This document shows, piece by piece, positions 52,501-64,000 of a stretch of 64,000 nucleotides of DNA. A model generated the notes under the pieces. The model was not told where the DNA came from. It searched no databases and was given only the letters and a program-made list of their open reading frames with translations. The stretch is taken from contig OU015568.1 in assembly GCA_907165135.1 (NCBI GenBank), forward strand, positions 11,044,501 to 11,108,500, in the 5' to 3' direction. Source of the DNA: Oikopleura dioica. Taxonomy: Eukaryota > Chordata > Appendicularia > Copelata > Oikopleuridae. How positions within the stretch are numbered: position 1 is the first letter of the stretch; every line of letters begins with the position of its first letter. Position numbers and translations under genes: made by a program.

Positions 52501-55500
52501 AATCGTTATTCGACGTGAAATTCAAAATTAAAAAAAGTTTCCATCGAGCATTTTGAGTTCAAAATTGTTTGTTCAGAATTTGAAATCAACTTATTTTTTA
52601 TTCTGGCCATCGATCAACGTCCCGTCCCACGTCGATTATCTGGCGTGAGCGCAAATTTGAGCCCTCTTTGGGCGATTTCCCGTTTTTTCACATTTTGAAG
52701 GCAAAATGAGGAAGAGGCCGGAAAATCATAAAACTTAAAGGCGGCGCAACTCATGGCACTTCTGATTGATGCCTGCCTAATTTTAGCCTAAATAGAGCGC
52801 GGCTAATTATTTACTCAGAAAATGGGAAATTTCAAATTGCTTGAGACAAGAATTTTTGTTCCTTTGCGCAAGTGGAAATGTAGAATATTTGCGCTAGGCA
52901 CACGTTGAAAGCTTTTTATCAGCGCACTCTGAAAGTTTACAATTCGGAGCGAAAATGTTCTCCCAACTGTAATAAGGTCACCTTCAAAGTTGCAAAAGTT
53001 TTAGTCCGGTAATTCCCCTCGTTGAGCATTTTCAAAAAGAAGTTGCCATTATTCCGCAACCTGTGTAGAAAATCTGAGTCAGGGTCCTGAATTTTTGCTG
53101 AAGCTCTTTCAAGACCCTGACTCAGGTTTTCTTTACAGGTCGCCGAGTCCAGGAAGTTGGCCTTAGCCGTAAATTTGACCCCAATTACTCTCCATTAACA
53201 AAAAATGCTCCAGGATGTCCAAAAAAGATAGGGTTGCGGTTCCGGTTGTGATTTTCGCCCATCATTGCTTGTCACAGTGAGTCGAAACTCAAAACGTCTG
53301 GACGCATTCTCATGGCTATTCAATAACCCAACAAGCAAGCAACTGGGTGTGACGCGCTGGACAAAAAAGCTTGGTTGGAAAATGTACGGAAATGAAGTGT
53401 ACTGGTGTCCAGCAATTCCTTTTTGGCGAATTTTTGAGACTTAGTCAGATCAAAGCGGGCACCGCCGACCGCGAGCGGAAAGGAACTACTGCCGGTTCAG
53501 ATGCTAAGAAAATCCGACGATAATTTTTAAACGAGAAAAATCAACAGCCCCGTTGGATCGTTGTTATTCAGACAATTTCCGTACATTTTCGAATCTCCCC
53601 TTAGTTTTATGAAGAGACATCGAATCATTCCCAATCGGAAGCATTAAAACGCGGAAATAGCTGAATCAAGCTGTTTTTTGCCTTGTCTGACAAGTTTTAG
53701 TGCCTTGCCGCGGTTTTGCCGAATGATGATGTATTCGCGCATAATATTCGCGTTTTCGGCCGAAGTTTTTAAGATTTTTGGGAAAGCGCTCGGTGCATTC
53801 CGCACGGCGGGCAACTCAAACAATCCCGAAACGAGAAGAATGCTCCCCACTTTGGAGTAAATTTACACCTGACACGGTGGTGCAAAATTCACCACAGCAT
53901 TCCCACCAAGCCCGCTCCACACATTCCTACTGCATTCAAACCTTCTGACCCTTCCTATGGGACTCAGACGGTCATTTTTTCACCGGTTACTTACCCAGCC
54001 CCAAAAATTCGTGTCGTTGAATATTTCCATTGTTGAGTTGTTACAGTTGTTCGAATCCAAAATGACATTAGATCGCATTTTAATGCGAATAAATCATTCA
54101 ACTCTCTCCATTTTCACGAGCCGATAAACATAAAACTCCTTTCCTGATTGAATGCCCCCAGGCTGTCGCCCAAGCTGTCAGTTTAATTCAGACAAAGTGC
54201 AGTCCCAGTTCTGGAACTCGCTTATTGCCACCATCAAATATTCATCCCCGCAAATCGACACAAAGAAAAAAAGTAAACCAACCAGTGTTAATTTTTCAAG
54301 CGCCGCGCACGTGATGCATTTTGTATTCAAATTTGTATCCAAAGTAATACAGTTGCTACTCGATTATCTACTCGGACGTTGAGTACGTTTCGAGGGCCCG
54401 AGTTCTAGCGCCCGCGGATGAGTTTTTTGAGAGGGGAATTTTTAACAGCTGATTGAATTTAGGATAACCGAGGCTCTAAATTTGTAATTTATCGGATGAT
54501 TTCGATAGCCAGAAGAATTTGTTAACACTTGATAAAAGCTGCGCTTGAGAATTACAGACGCAAATCAACAGTGATACGGGCCCCACCCGGAAAGACGACC
54601 TGGCGTCATGTAATTTCACAAGTCACCAGTCAAGTATCCGGGAAATGTCCCATCGCTAGCTGGGTGGTCTTCTTTCTTCGCAGTGATGGGTGGGCCCGGC
54701 AGATAGAGTAGCCCTGCCCTCGAGCGGGTGGCACTTCTCCCACTCTCGACAAGGGTGTTATTAGATTCTAATTACGCATGGATTTTAGGGCTTCATTCTC
54801 AAGCCGCTCCCAATTTGTTTTATTTCTTTATAGTACCAATAGATAATTAACAAGTCGATAAACGCTTTCGAACAAAAACAAAAACCATGCTCAAGATAAG
54901 CCTACTAACAAAGGGGTTCACGTGGTTCCAATTTCAAGCTTTTTAAAATATATTTTAACATGTTTATTTTAGCTGCCGTATTTATCGAGTTTATATAATG
55001 GAGGACTTCCAGGTGCCACGCCAGAGCTCGGCAAAGAAGGTAAGAAAATGTCAAATTTACGGCGGCGTTTAGGAGCAAACAGATAGCCCAAGTGGTCGAT
55101 AGGCGTAAAAATGCGAACATGTTTGCGATTGTGTCTTTGCTCTCGGCTTAGAGGCAGCTTTGGGCACAAGCCGATAAGGGGAGTATGCCTTCCCGCGTCG
55201 AGAGTTCCAAGGGCGTCTTTTCAAAACAGTTCAATTTGTATAGTTTGGTTTTGATCAAACAGTAATTGCACAATCGCTAGTGATTGAGCCGGGCGGATTT
55301 CCGGGCCGGATCCGATTGTAAAATCCACAGGCGCGCGCTTTTGGGAGATTTTAGCCTGACCCAGGGCTCGAAAATAGTTTCTCCTTCAAGTTTTCAAAAA
55401 ATATAATTCCGAAACTAGTTTCAGCCGGAATCAAGCCAATGCTCCATCAAGAGTTCTCCCATATCGATTTCAAACTATTTCTTTAGGACTTATGCCCGGC

Positions 55501-58500
55501 CTTAACCCTTTCCAGTCTTCAATCAACCCTTGGGCCAGCTACCAAGGTCTTGGCGGTCTTCGCTACCCATTCCCTGGCCTTCGACCTCCCGGGCTGCAAG
55601 GCGCCTTTGGTCACTTCCAGAATCCAGCTGCTCAGAACCTAAACAAAGAAAGGTAAGATACGCACAATATTTTCACTTTTCGGCTGGCTCGTTTGATCCC
55701 AGGGACTGGCTATCCGCACCCTAAAGTTCGAATAAGTTTTCGCCCTTTCGTTGCGGTCGAGTCGCTTTCCAAAATTATTTTATAATCTTATTTCTACCGG
55801 TTTTCTTTGATCTGCTCCAAAAATACTGCTCCCCAATTCTTATGCAAATTGCCTCCATCGGCTAATCCGGAAGCTGCGATTTTTTGAGAATCAAAAATGC
55901 ACCTTAATTCAAACCAAACGGTGCATCGGTCCCTGGTTATTAGAATGATTTGCATGGATTAGCACATCCATTTGCCAAAACTTGCGCCGAAAAGGGCCGA
56001 CCGAAATCAAATTAACTGCGCGGCAATTGCTGTAGCGAAATGTATTTTCGCGCAAATTTCTCTCTTTCAATAAGGGTTGACTGTATTCACCGCTTTCTAG
56101 TATTCGTGATGAGTAAAGTATGAGTAGCAAAGGCCAATTTATTCGCTATTTTTAAGCTTTACTTCATTTTTCAGAGAACAAATCGTCAAACAAGAAGCAA
56201 AACCAAAGTCGAAAAAACCTCACATCAAAAAACCACTCAACGCGTTTATGCTGTATATGAAAGAACAGAGAGCCAAAGTCGTTTCGGAATGTACGCTGAA
56301 AGAATCAGCTGCTATCAACCAGATCCTCGGCCGAAAGGTAAACACTGCAACAAGCGTCTATCTACAGATAAATTACAGTAATAACCGGCAAACACAGATT
56401 AGAAATTAAACACAAAGGAAAGTTCTGATTGGCACCGGAAATTTGAATTATGAGAGCGAGTGGATAATCCGGGATCATGGTCGTTTCGAGTAAAAAGAAA
56501 AAGAAAATCGTTTGTTCCGCACCGTTTTTGCCAGATTTGCTCCAGTGGCATTCTATAGATTTCATTTCCGCCTGAAAAAATGCTAGAGCCATTGTTCCTA
56601 GCGGTACCTACGTCGCCTTGAATTCAAATTGAATGAGCTTGAATCTCTTGAATTTCAAATTTCTGTAGAGTTATGCGCAAACAAAACAAGAATGGTACAT
56701 CCTCAAAGTATCCTTCTAAACAGTAGCGGAAAGACTCAAACCAGAAAATTAGGAGTTATCTTTATATTCGTATGTGCAATACAAGTTTGCTTGCTCTAGG
56801 GATTAAGGGGATCACGTTTGATGTTGATAGAACGGATTGCGGTTTTGTCCGACGAGCTCATCATGTCCGACAGAATCATGTCCTCCTTAGCGAAATCGGA
56901 GAGCACTTCCGAGCGCGCATCAAAAAGCATTGGATTTAAAATGTATCGTTTGCTAAATCTGATATTTTAGTGGCATGCGCTGAACAAAGAAGAGCAGCAA
57001 AAGTATTATGAGATGGCGCGTAAGGAGCGCGAGAAGCACATGGTCATGTATCCCGGTTGGTCGGCGCGTGACAATTATGGAAAGCGTAAAAAGAACAAGG
57101 TAAGGTCTACCCACCAGGAACAGCTTTTTAACTGTAATATTCAGGACCAGCCAGGCAACGCGCATATGGAAGGTAAGCTGCTAGCGACTTTTCCCCTCGG
57201 ACTTGTTCTGACACTCCCTCCCCCTTATTATCCCCTCCTTAGCGCAAGCCTAAAGTATTTACTATTTATCGTAAAGTTAACCCCTCCCTAAGCACCACAG
57301 GAGCCGGATACCGACATCTGCTTTCGATCGGCCCGTGGGAGCAAAAGCTAATCCCGCTTCTTGAGTTTCGACTCACATATAGAATAAGTTAAATCCTCAA
57401 ATCGGACAGAGAGTGAGATAGATACAAATCGGACAAAATCCCGGTGCATCGCCGGTACTTGTTCGAGGTCACGCCTAATTGCGCCGATTTCTTTGTCCGT
57501 TCCGCCTGGTCTGACCCAGACCTGTCTATACAAGTTAGCTATTTTCTTTGATCGAGCTATCATAAGATAGATCCTTAATAATTGCCAGGAGAAAACTCCA
57601 ATCAATTCAGTTAAAACCGTAACAGTAGAATCGATTTTCAAATTTTCCACGGCTCCCTGCCGAGATGAGACGATAAGCGGCGATGATCGATATATCCGGC
57701 ACCCTGTGTGGCCCATTTCCTAAATACAGTTACTCAACTCTTTTTATAATAGAAAAGCGGCGTAAAAGCCAAAGCTCGGGCAGCTCGTCCCATCAGCATT
57801 CCGTCGATAACGGGTAATTTTTATAAAAACGCTTAAAGTTTACTAAAACCAAGAAAAATGAAATGATCGTACTCGTTAACAGTCTACTATTATTTCTAAC
57901 AGTAATCAAGAAAACTCTAACATCCAACTACGACTAAAATAAAAGCATAAAAAGTAGAATGGGCATGCTGCTACGAATGTATCGGTGTTTTTGAGCGATT
58001 CTTAAGGCTCTCTCTCTCCCTTGAAAACGAGTTGTTTCAAGAGCAATATCCTTAAGAATCTCTCATCTACTTTCTCCCCCGCACTCATAAACCCTAACCG
58101 CACACATAAACACACACATCCAAACCAACCAAACAACCTACCAATCGAAAATCAAGCTACTTACTATTACCAAATACTAAACCTTTCTTTTGATTATACG
58201 AGTAACGACGGTGGCTCGGCTAAGAAGTGTAGGGCTGTTTACGGCCTTGAAGCTCAGCACATGTGGTGCGCACCGTGCAGGTAAACGCATTTCCCATCTA
58301 CCAAATTCCATGTCGAACTAATATGGTGTTATTCATTTGCCTTTTCTAAAAATATATTCCCCGTAATATGTAAAGCAGCTAAATATTTACTAGAATGATA
58401 AATCCTCAGAAAAAAGAGGCGAATGAATAAATAAAACTTCATCACGTGATTTGTCAGCTAACCATACTAAAAATTGATGTTAGTAGGCTCCATCATATTG

Positions 58501-61500
58501 TGATTTATGTTGATTTTGAAAAAGTAAGAAGCTTTCAATTATTATTTTATTATATAAAATCGCTTTTTCTTTATCTTTGTTGTTTTTTAAAAGATCATTT
58601 TTGCTCTCCAACTCGGCGCTTATTCTGTTTTCACAAGGTATTATGCTAGATCGGTACTGGTTGAAAGGGAATGTTGGTTTAATCGAGGATTTAGAAAAAT
58701 TCCTCAAAAGCCCAGAACGCAGATAACGTCAGCTTAAACAAATTCGAAGGTGCGCTAGTTTGCATCATCAAGGTTTTAACAATGAAGGAGAAGGCCCTTT
58801 ATGTGAAGGATTTCAGTAACTCATTCAATTTCCAAGATGCTAGTAATGGTAATTCTTGGTACTTTCGCTGTTGTGTCGAATTTTTAGACACTGAATAGAG
58901 TGGGTTAATTTTCATAGTTTTTCGCTTCTGCCTCTTCAGCGCTAGGATATTATATCAATATTTATACGCTGTTGTGTGTTTTATGAATGTAAAGAGGCAT
59001 TTACGGTTGCGCTTGTGTTTGCCAGCAAGCAACTGGAGGTGGTGGAGTACTAAGCGCGGATTTGTTGATAAATCGTTGGCGATTTCGGCGCCAAATGCGC
59101 GCTTTAGAACAACAAACGCCCTGCTGCTCCTCATCCCTCTTCGCCATAAACAAGAAGTGATTCTTCAAAATTTTCCAAATTTCACACTCAAAATTCCTGG
59201 GTTCAAAAAAGAAGTTCCATTACTAGTTTTGTGGTTGGGCAGAGATTTTCCGCCTGACCACAGTCAAATAATAGCCACACGCTTGGCCATGCATTGTGGA
59301 GAAAAAGTATTTCGATTGGCAGGAGGAGCGGCGAGGTGCTTTGAAGTGGCGTCGCACAACCCTAAACAGCGCCACCCTTTTTGGTAAACCCTTTTTACGT
59401 ACGCACGTAAATGCACTACGCGCGAGGGAAAACGTTAACCCTTCTAAACGCCGATTATTTGCATTAATGAACTCAAGGTGTTAACGATTCATATTCGATT
59501 TTAAATGATCTCGACCTAGTATCAAGTTTCCAAGGGAAATGAAGGGGCTCCTAATTATCAATTTTTCCCGACACTCCGGAGAGTCAGAATAAAGAGACAT
59601 TTTGAGATTTTATCAATCGGCCCCGGTCTTTGTGAATTGAATTATTTATTTGTTGTTTTTCGATAAGCAGTTTTGACATAATTCCTTATTTTGTCATTTC
59701 GCCTTATCACTTTGAAGCTTTGAGGAGAGATTCTGCGCTCCATTGATTTTCGCTTATTTTTTCTTTCGAATTCTTTTTTCCCTCGAGAAATTTTCATTTA
59801 TAATTTTTGCTCACACCATTTTTGAATCATTGTTTTTGAGGATTGTTTTGATGATTTGAGTTCTTTGAAAGAATTTTTCGAAATTACGAATCGCACATTG
59901 ATCGTTGAGGTGAGCGATAAAAAAGTTATGGAAGTAGTTGTGTTAATAATTTATGGATTTCGTCGTAAATTTGCTCCGGCGAGATTTACGGAGGACGATG
60001 ATCGGGAACCCGTGGACCTTTTTAGTACCAGCTGGGCTGTTTTATGTCCTTCTGGAGAGTTTTCTTTTTCGAGGCTGTCTTTTACGGCCATCCGGTTCGC
60101 TAGGTGGATAAATATTTTATGCACAAGCTTAGTTTGTAGTTTGGGTAAGATAGGGCTATCCGCGCAGGCTGAGCAAGCCGAGGTTGACAGGATGTCGAGC
60201 ACCAGCTATCAAAAAACCGAAAAACCAAAACACAGGAAACTTGAGTTTTACGCGTGTGGTCTGTGGTCAGATGATAGCCACTCGCCCGCGCCAGTTCCTG
60301 ATTTAGTTTATATGCGAAATTAAAAATTAAAAGTAACAGACTTCGCTCTCTTGAAAAAGAACTGATTGAATCAAAGAGCTACGGTGTGTAGAAATACTGA
60401 TTATTCAGGCACAATCTGCAGCACGTCAGTTTATAAGACCATTTGAAGGGCTCGCAGTGAAAAGTAAATAACTTTTCGTTTTTTATTTGCCAAATGAAAA
60501 TATTATTTCCTTGGTGTCGCGAATGTGACTTGCCCGGCGGCGAGTGTGTCCTGATCAAAGGTCGTTTTGATTAGTTGATACATATTGACCCGAGCTCGGT
60601 TTTTCGGTTATTTTCTAGCTGTTGCGCAAATATAAACGATACTACCGGGATTAAGGGGCTGCCAGTGTAGTTATGGTTTCGACCACGGCGTCGATTAAAT
60701 CGCTTAATTCGTCCGTGAGGTGGCCTAATCCTTCCTGCCCTGCGAGTCATCCTCGCTTTCCTCTTACGAACTCCGCGCCTTGAGTTTTGGGATTTTCGAA
60801 TCTGATAAAAAAGAAGGAACCGGCCGGGCGAGTGGTGATTGTGCCGCCTCAGCAGTTCCAAGTCGAAATTTTTAAAAAGCGAAAACAAAGGGGAAGTTCT
60901 GGGCACCACAAAGATAGGTTTATAACAGCACTTGTACAGGAGTTGCCCTCATACTACCAAGCTAAGGGGGTAAGCAATAGTTATGCAGATTGGCTGCCAA
61001 GGAGAAGTTTACATATTGTCATGGCGATAGTCGGATTTAAGCCCGATTTGGACATTTGTGATAAGTCCCTTCGGGATGTTCGCCTGTCGACTTGGCAAAG
61101 ATAAAGATAAAGTGGAAAGAAAACGATTTGTTCAACACGTAGATTCGTAAAACTTGAAAGCTTCTTCTTTTTACGAAAAAAAAACTGATTTGACTCATTG
61201 CATAACTTATCTTCTAGGAGAAAAAAGAAGTGTGTCCGATACCCAGAAGGCGACGATTATTCGCAACAAGCCCAAAACGGAAATCCGCTGCTATCCAACT
61301 CTCCTCTCGCACTAGGAATGCTTCAAGGCTCGCCGCTCTCTCCCCACTTCAACCAGGTAACTAACAAAGCTAAATTTATGCACCCGCCCCACTTGTCAAT
61401 GTTTGCAACTCGAGAGAGGGCCCAACCGGTGAGATTTCCCGTAAACACCGGAACAAAAGAAGAGAAATATTTCTCCGAGCGTCGTTTGATCGAGCTCAGC

Positions 61501-62524
61501 CTTGGCGGAAGTCCTCGTACGGCGAAAACACTTGCCTGGAGCCCTCTTCATTTACTTCCGGGCACACAGACCACTCTTGTGTAACTCGAAGTTTAGCGAG
61601 CTCACAAAATAGAGCATTGATTTACAGTGCCTTCTCGAGGAAGAGGCTTGATCTCCCCTTTCTTTATCTATAATTTCATAAAAACTAACAGGATATTTAG
61701 GGCTCGCCTGGTGGCTTCATGTCTCACTCGCCGCTGGGAATGCCAGACCACAGCGCAATGCTCGCCGCCGCACAGATGAATGCACTCAACAGTTCCGCGC
61801 TCAGTGGAATGCTCAACGCCGCCCGCCCACCCTTCAGCACCAGCCAAGGGATGCCCTTTGGTGTGGGCAACCCGCTCGGAGGCAAATCCTCACCCATCGG
61901 TCGCGGAACACCATCAAGCGATGGAGGCTCCGGAAGCGCCGGTAACGGGCCCACTATCCAGGTCATCGACGTCAAGCTCGAAGAGGTAAGATATTCAATA
62001 ACATACTGTTTCGTAGATCCACTAAAATTAAGGCCACGTTAGCTATCCGAAGGAGATTATTTTTTCAAAACGCTCGAATTCTCAGTTTTCGTGATTCACA
62101 AATGACTGACCGCAGGATCGAAATTCTTATTCGATGCTCAATGCAAATGTTCGAAATAGCGGCGGCTGAATCACATTTATTGCGGTCAGCTTCGCCACGC
62201 GCAGCAAGTCGAGCTTCAAACTCACCAGACCGACTCGAGCTACTACTTGTAGCGCGGTTTCCGATTTTGATAAAAATGTAGAACCAAATTTCTTTCAAAT
62301 TCAGCAAGGCCGGTTTCAAGAAACATATCTTCTCGTATTTTGAGAGATGAAGCAAATTATATTGTAAAAATAAGTCTGCGTCTTTCAATGATCGAAAACG
62401 ATTTCCAAGCAATGATTCTAACTGTTACTTTAAGACTGACGATCAACTCTCTCCCTGCGTTTCGCCTGAACCAGCGCCGCCCATGAAGCGACCTCGACTA
62501 GAACCACAGGGCATCGTCACATAA
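49600..62524 (+). CDS. tcf: TCF/LEF transcription factor with HMG box and C-clamp
   Basis: Fourteen exons (49600-49653, 51078-51191, 51289-51316, 51810-51889, 54973-55039, 55487-55652, 56175-56337, 56971-57099, 57145-57172, 57753-57813, 58203-58280, 61218-61356, 61701-61985, 62435-62524) join in phase to 493 residues. The HMG box (about 187-262) has [40 protein letters not shown] and [15 protein letters not shown], followed by [16 protein letters not shown], the basic nuclear-localisation tail. A complete C-clamp follows ([23 protein letters not shown], about 303-331), split by a 2.9-kb intron. It is the nuclear effector of Wnt/beta-catenin signalling. From the proximal ATG the N-terminus is acidic but has no DELIxF beta-catenin-binding motif. 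The C-terminal 150 residues are Ser/Pro/Gly-rich and end [13 protein letters not shown]. Introns of up to 3 kb are huge for this genome. Confidence 0.97.
53059..53140 (+). ncRNA. Pre-miRNA-like hairpin in a TCF/LEF intron (candidate)
   Basis: A 28-nt arm (53059-53086, core CTGAGTCAGGGTC) is followed by a 26-nt loop and a complementary 28-nt arm (53113-53140, core GACCCTGACTCAG). By my count only one position is unpaired and two are G-U wobbles. Arm length, loop size and intronic location fit an animal miRNA precursor; the reverse strand would form a similar hairpin. It could also be a small inverted-repeat insertion. Confidence 0.4.
58281..61217. other. Large TCF/LEF intron splitting the C-clamp
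   Basis: A 2.9-kb intron between WCAPCR and RKKKCVRY. ORFs inside (for example 59856-60323) have no start or family support. GC-rich patches at 59060-59110 and 59318-59380 carry GGCG/GCGCCAC words like those elsewhere in the window. Probably regulatory. Confidence 0.45.
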
Positions 62525-63647
62525 TATGCCCCTGGTCTGTGTTATTTAGTCAGTATGCTTCTACTCTGCCTGTAATATTGTTCATCCTTCCTAAATTGCG
62601 TTTTTTTCTAATTTATGGTGCAACGCCTCCTCCACCAAAAACCATACACCAGTAATGCCCATTTTATTGTGTCCCCCAGAATCAACGGTCGACCAATCAA
62701 AAAACAGTGCGCCTACGTGAACCGCTGCGAACCGCGCCAAGCGTAGGCGCGGTCAGACTAAAAACCCATACACACTCATACTCACTAAAGCCATTCACGA
62801 ATCTTACTTCTTCAATATTAAATATTGTTCATTCTTATATGACAATATCGTGTAGGCGCCACTGTACACTGTACACTCATTTTTGCTTAGTTAGTTTCGA
62901 AAATAGTGCGGGCACATGGCAAATTCTGGCCGGAATTTTGTAAAAAAAACTGAGACTATTTTTTGTATAAATTACGCTCAAAAACGCATTTGTGTGTCCA
63001 AATATATAATTCAAATAAACAGCCAAAATATCACAAAAAAATTGTCTTTGCTTGAAGAAATACAGAGGCAGGTGCAGGTGGGTTTGATTTATTTGGGGAA
63101 TGGCGCAAACCGCGGCGTAATCCAGTTCCAGAGTTGGTGCACCTGTCTCATCCTACTCCGCTAAAGAACGTTTCAAACCTCCAGAATTGCTTAAAATTTT
63201 TAAATCAAGCAACGGTACTTCAACTTGAAGAGTAGGTTCTTCTACTGAATTCTCAATCAGTTCCAATAAAAGAAGTAACTGTATCAAGGGCTTGAGCTGA
63301 AGTATCAATGTTCACATATGAAATCGAATTGCCTGAGATCAACGCTCGATTTGCTAGAGCCAGTTAGTCAAGCTTCTTTCTATTTGTTGTATCCGAATGT
63401 AAATTCGATTTCCAAGAATGCAACTATCATTTTTAATTGTTTTAGTAGTAAAACAAATCGGTAAGATCCATGGAAAAGTCGTAAAACACATGTCCTATTT
63501 CTTTATATTCATGTTTAGTACTTTTCAGCTGCATTATAAAGAACACGAGAGTTCATTTGTATAATAAATATGTATTCGAGTCAGGAAAACTAACAGTAAC
63601 AGTTGCTGTTTATCTCTTAGACATTAGTTTTAGATAAGCTGAAGAGT
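62525..63647. other. Convergent 3' spacer between TCF/LEF and TTLL12
   Basis: Contains the TCF/LEF 3' UTR and the TTLL12 3' UTR. A TGTACACTGTACAC direct repeat lies near 62861-62877. No coding evidence. Confidence 0.45.
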
Positions 63648-64000
63648 TTAATCAGAAATGTCGATGTGCGGAAGTCTATCCCAATTATCGCGATAAATAA
63701 AGTCAATCATTTCGTCGTAAAAATCGGGCACGATTTGGGAAACGCGTGAGCAGTCGCAATTGAAGTTGAATTCCAAGATTTTAGGGGCGATTCCGTTATC
63801 ACCTTCTTCTAGCATAATATCCACTCCGTACAAGGCTCTAGAATCCTTCATCAATAGATTCTTGTACACATTTCGAAAGGAAAAGTGATGCTATTGCTTA
63901 GCCGTTAAACGGAAAACAATAAATTCTCCTCTGATTCTCCTTGAATTCGAAAGAGAAAGTTACCTTGAGTTTCGGAGCTGTTTTATCTTCCCTGCCGGAA
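63648..64000 (-). CDS. ttll12: TTLL12-type tubulin-tyrosine-ligase-like protein, C-terminal end
   Basis: Minus-strand exons 63964-64000 (runs off the window) and 63648-63890 join in phase across a 73-nt GT-AG intron. The C-terminus reads APKLKHHFSFRNVYKNLL, SRALYGVDIMLEEGDNG, PKILEFNFNCDCSRV, FYDEMIDFIYRD, matching the end of TTL-domain proteins; the FNFNCDC...P.F motif is the ATP/Mg2+ region and most like TTLL12 (VNFNPDC.RAC..HP.FF). TTLL12 is a SET-like/TTL-like protein linked to tubulin and histone modification. The stop at 63648-63650 is followed by an AT-rich tail-to-tail gap to TCF/LEF. Subfamily call is fairly sure; only about 93 residues are visible. Confidence 0.82.

Overview
The window reads as compact eukaryotic, chordate-like DNA, and I assign it to the larvacean tunicate Oikopleura dioica or a close relative. 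Reasons: (1) every gene is split by very short introns (mostly 30-60 nt, a few of 35 nt); (2) several introns are forced by homology or paralogy to use non-canonical ends (GA-AG, GC-AG); (3) the gene content is metazoan/chordate (SYAP1, GOLPH3, a BMP-type ligand, an FGF11-14-type FGF, glutamine synthetase, TCF/LEF, TTLL12, U6 snRNA); (4) genes are densely packed with AG acceptor-like sites just before several start codons, as expected with spliced-leader trans-splicing; (5) one stretch matches the O. dioica spliced leader as I remember it. All exon boundaries were derived by hand from splice signals, frame and family similarity; no search was run.

Layout. 0-7.4 kb: four + strand genes (SYAP1 3' part with an apparent 1-nt frameshift, GOLPH3, a divergent protein-kinase-like protein with a long unknown C-terminal region, a coiled-coil RING protein). 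7.4-14.5 kb: no confident gene. 14.5-17.1 kb: BMP-type TGF-beta ligand (+). 17.7-21.4 kb: three minus-strand genes (glutamine synthetase, a secreted cysteine-rich Ly6-like protein, an FGF of the FGF11-14 type) with a U6 snRNA gene on the + strand between them. 22.5-26.0 kb: receptor tyrosine kinase with a CUB-like ectodomain (+). 26.2-28.5 kb: minus-strand pair, a secreted coiled-coil/TSP1/kelch-like protein whose 5' end overlaps the 3' end of an unrecognised upstream ORF. 29.2-30.0 kb: small unknown three-exon protein. 30.9-33.4 kb: tandem paralogues coding short-tailed type II membrane proteins with Thr/Ser-rich stalks and Cys-rich heads; the first is interrupted by a 353-bp terminal-inverted-repeat element. 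34.3-38.5 kb: CUB-like single-pass membrane protein, with a long inverted repeat in its large first intron. 38.5-62.5 kb: a gene-poor, probably regulatory stretch dominated by the single large gene, TCF/LEF (HMG box plus C-clamp), with a candidate distant alternative first exon and a pre-miRNA-like hairpin in an intron. 62.5-64 kb: 3' end of TTLL12 on the minus strand.

Functionally the right half is centred on Wnt transcriptional output (TCF/LEF with its big introns and flanks), the middle on extracellular signalling (BMP, FGF, RTK, CUB and TSP1 proteins), and the left on Golgi/housekeeping genes. The expanded spacing around TCF/LEF contrasts with the tight packing elsewhere and fits a developmental regulator carrying cis-regulatory DNA.
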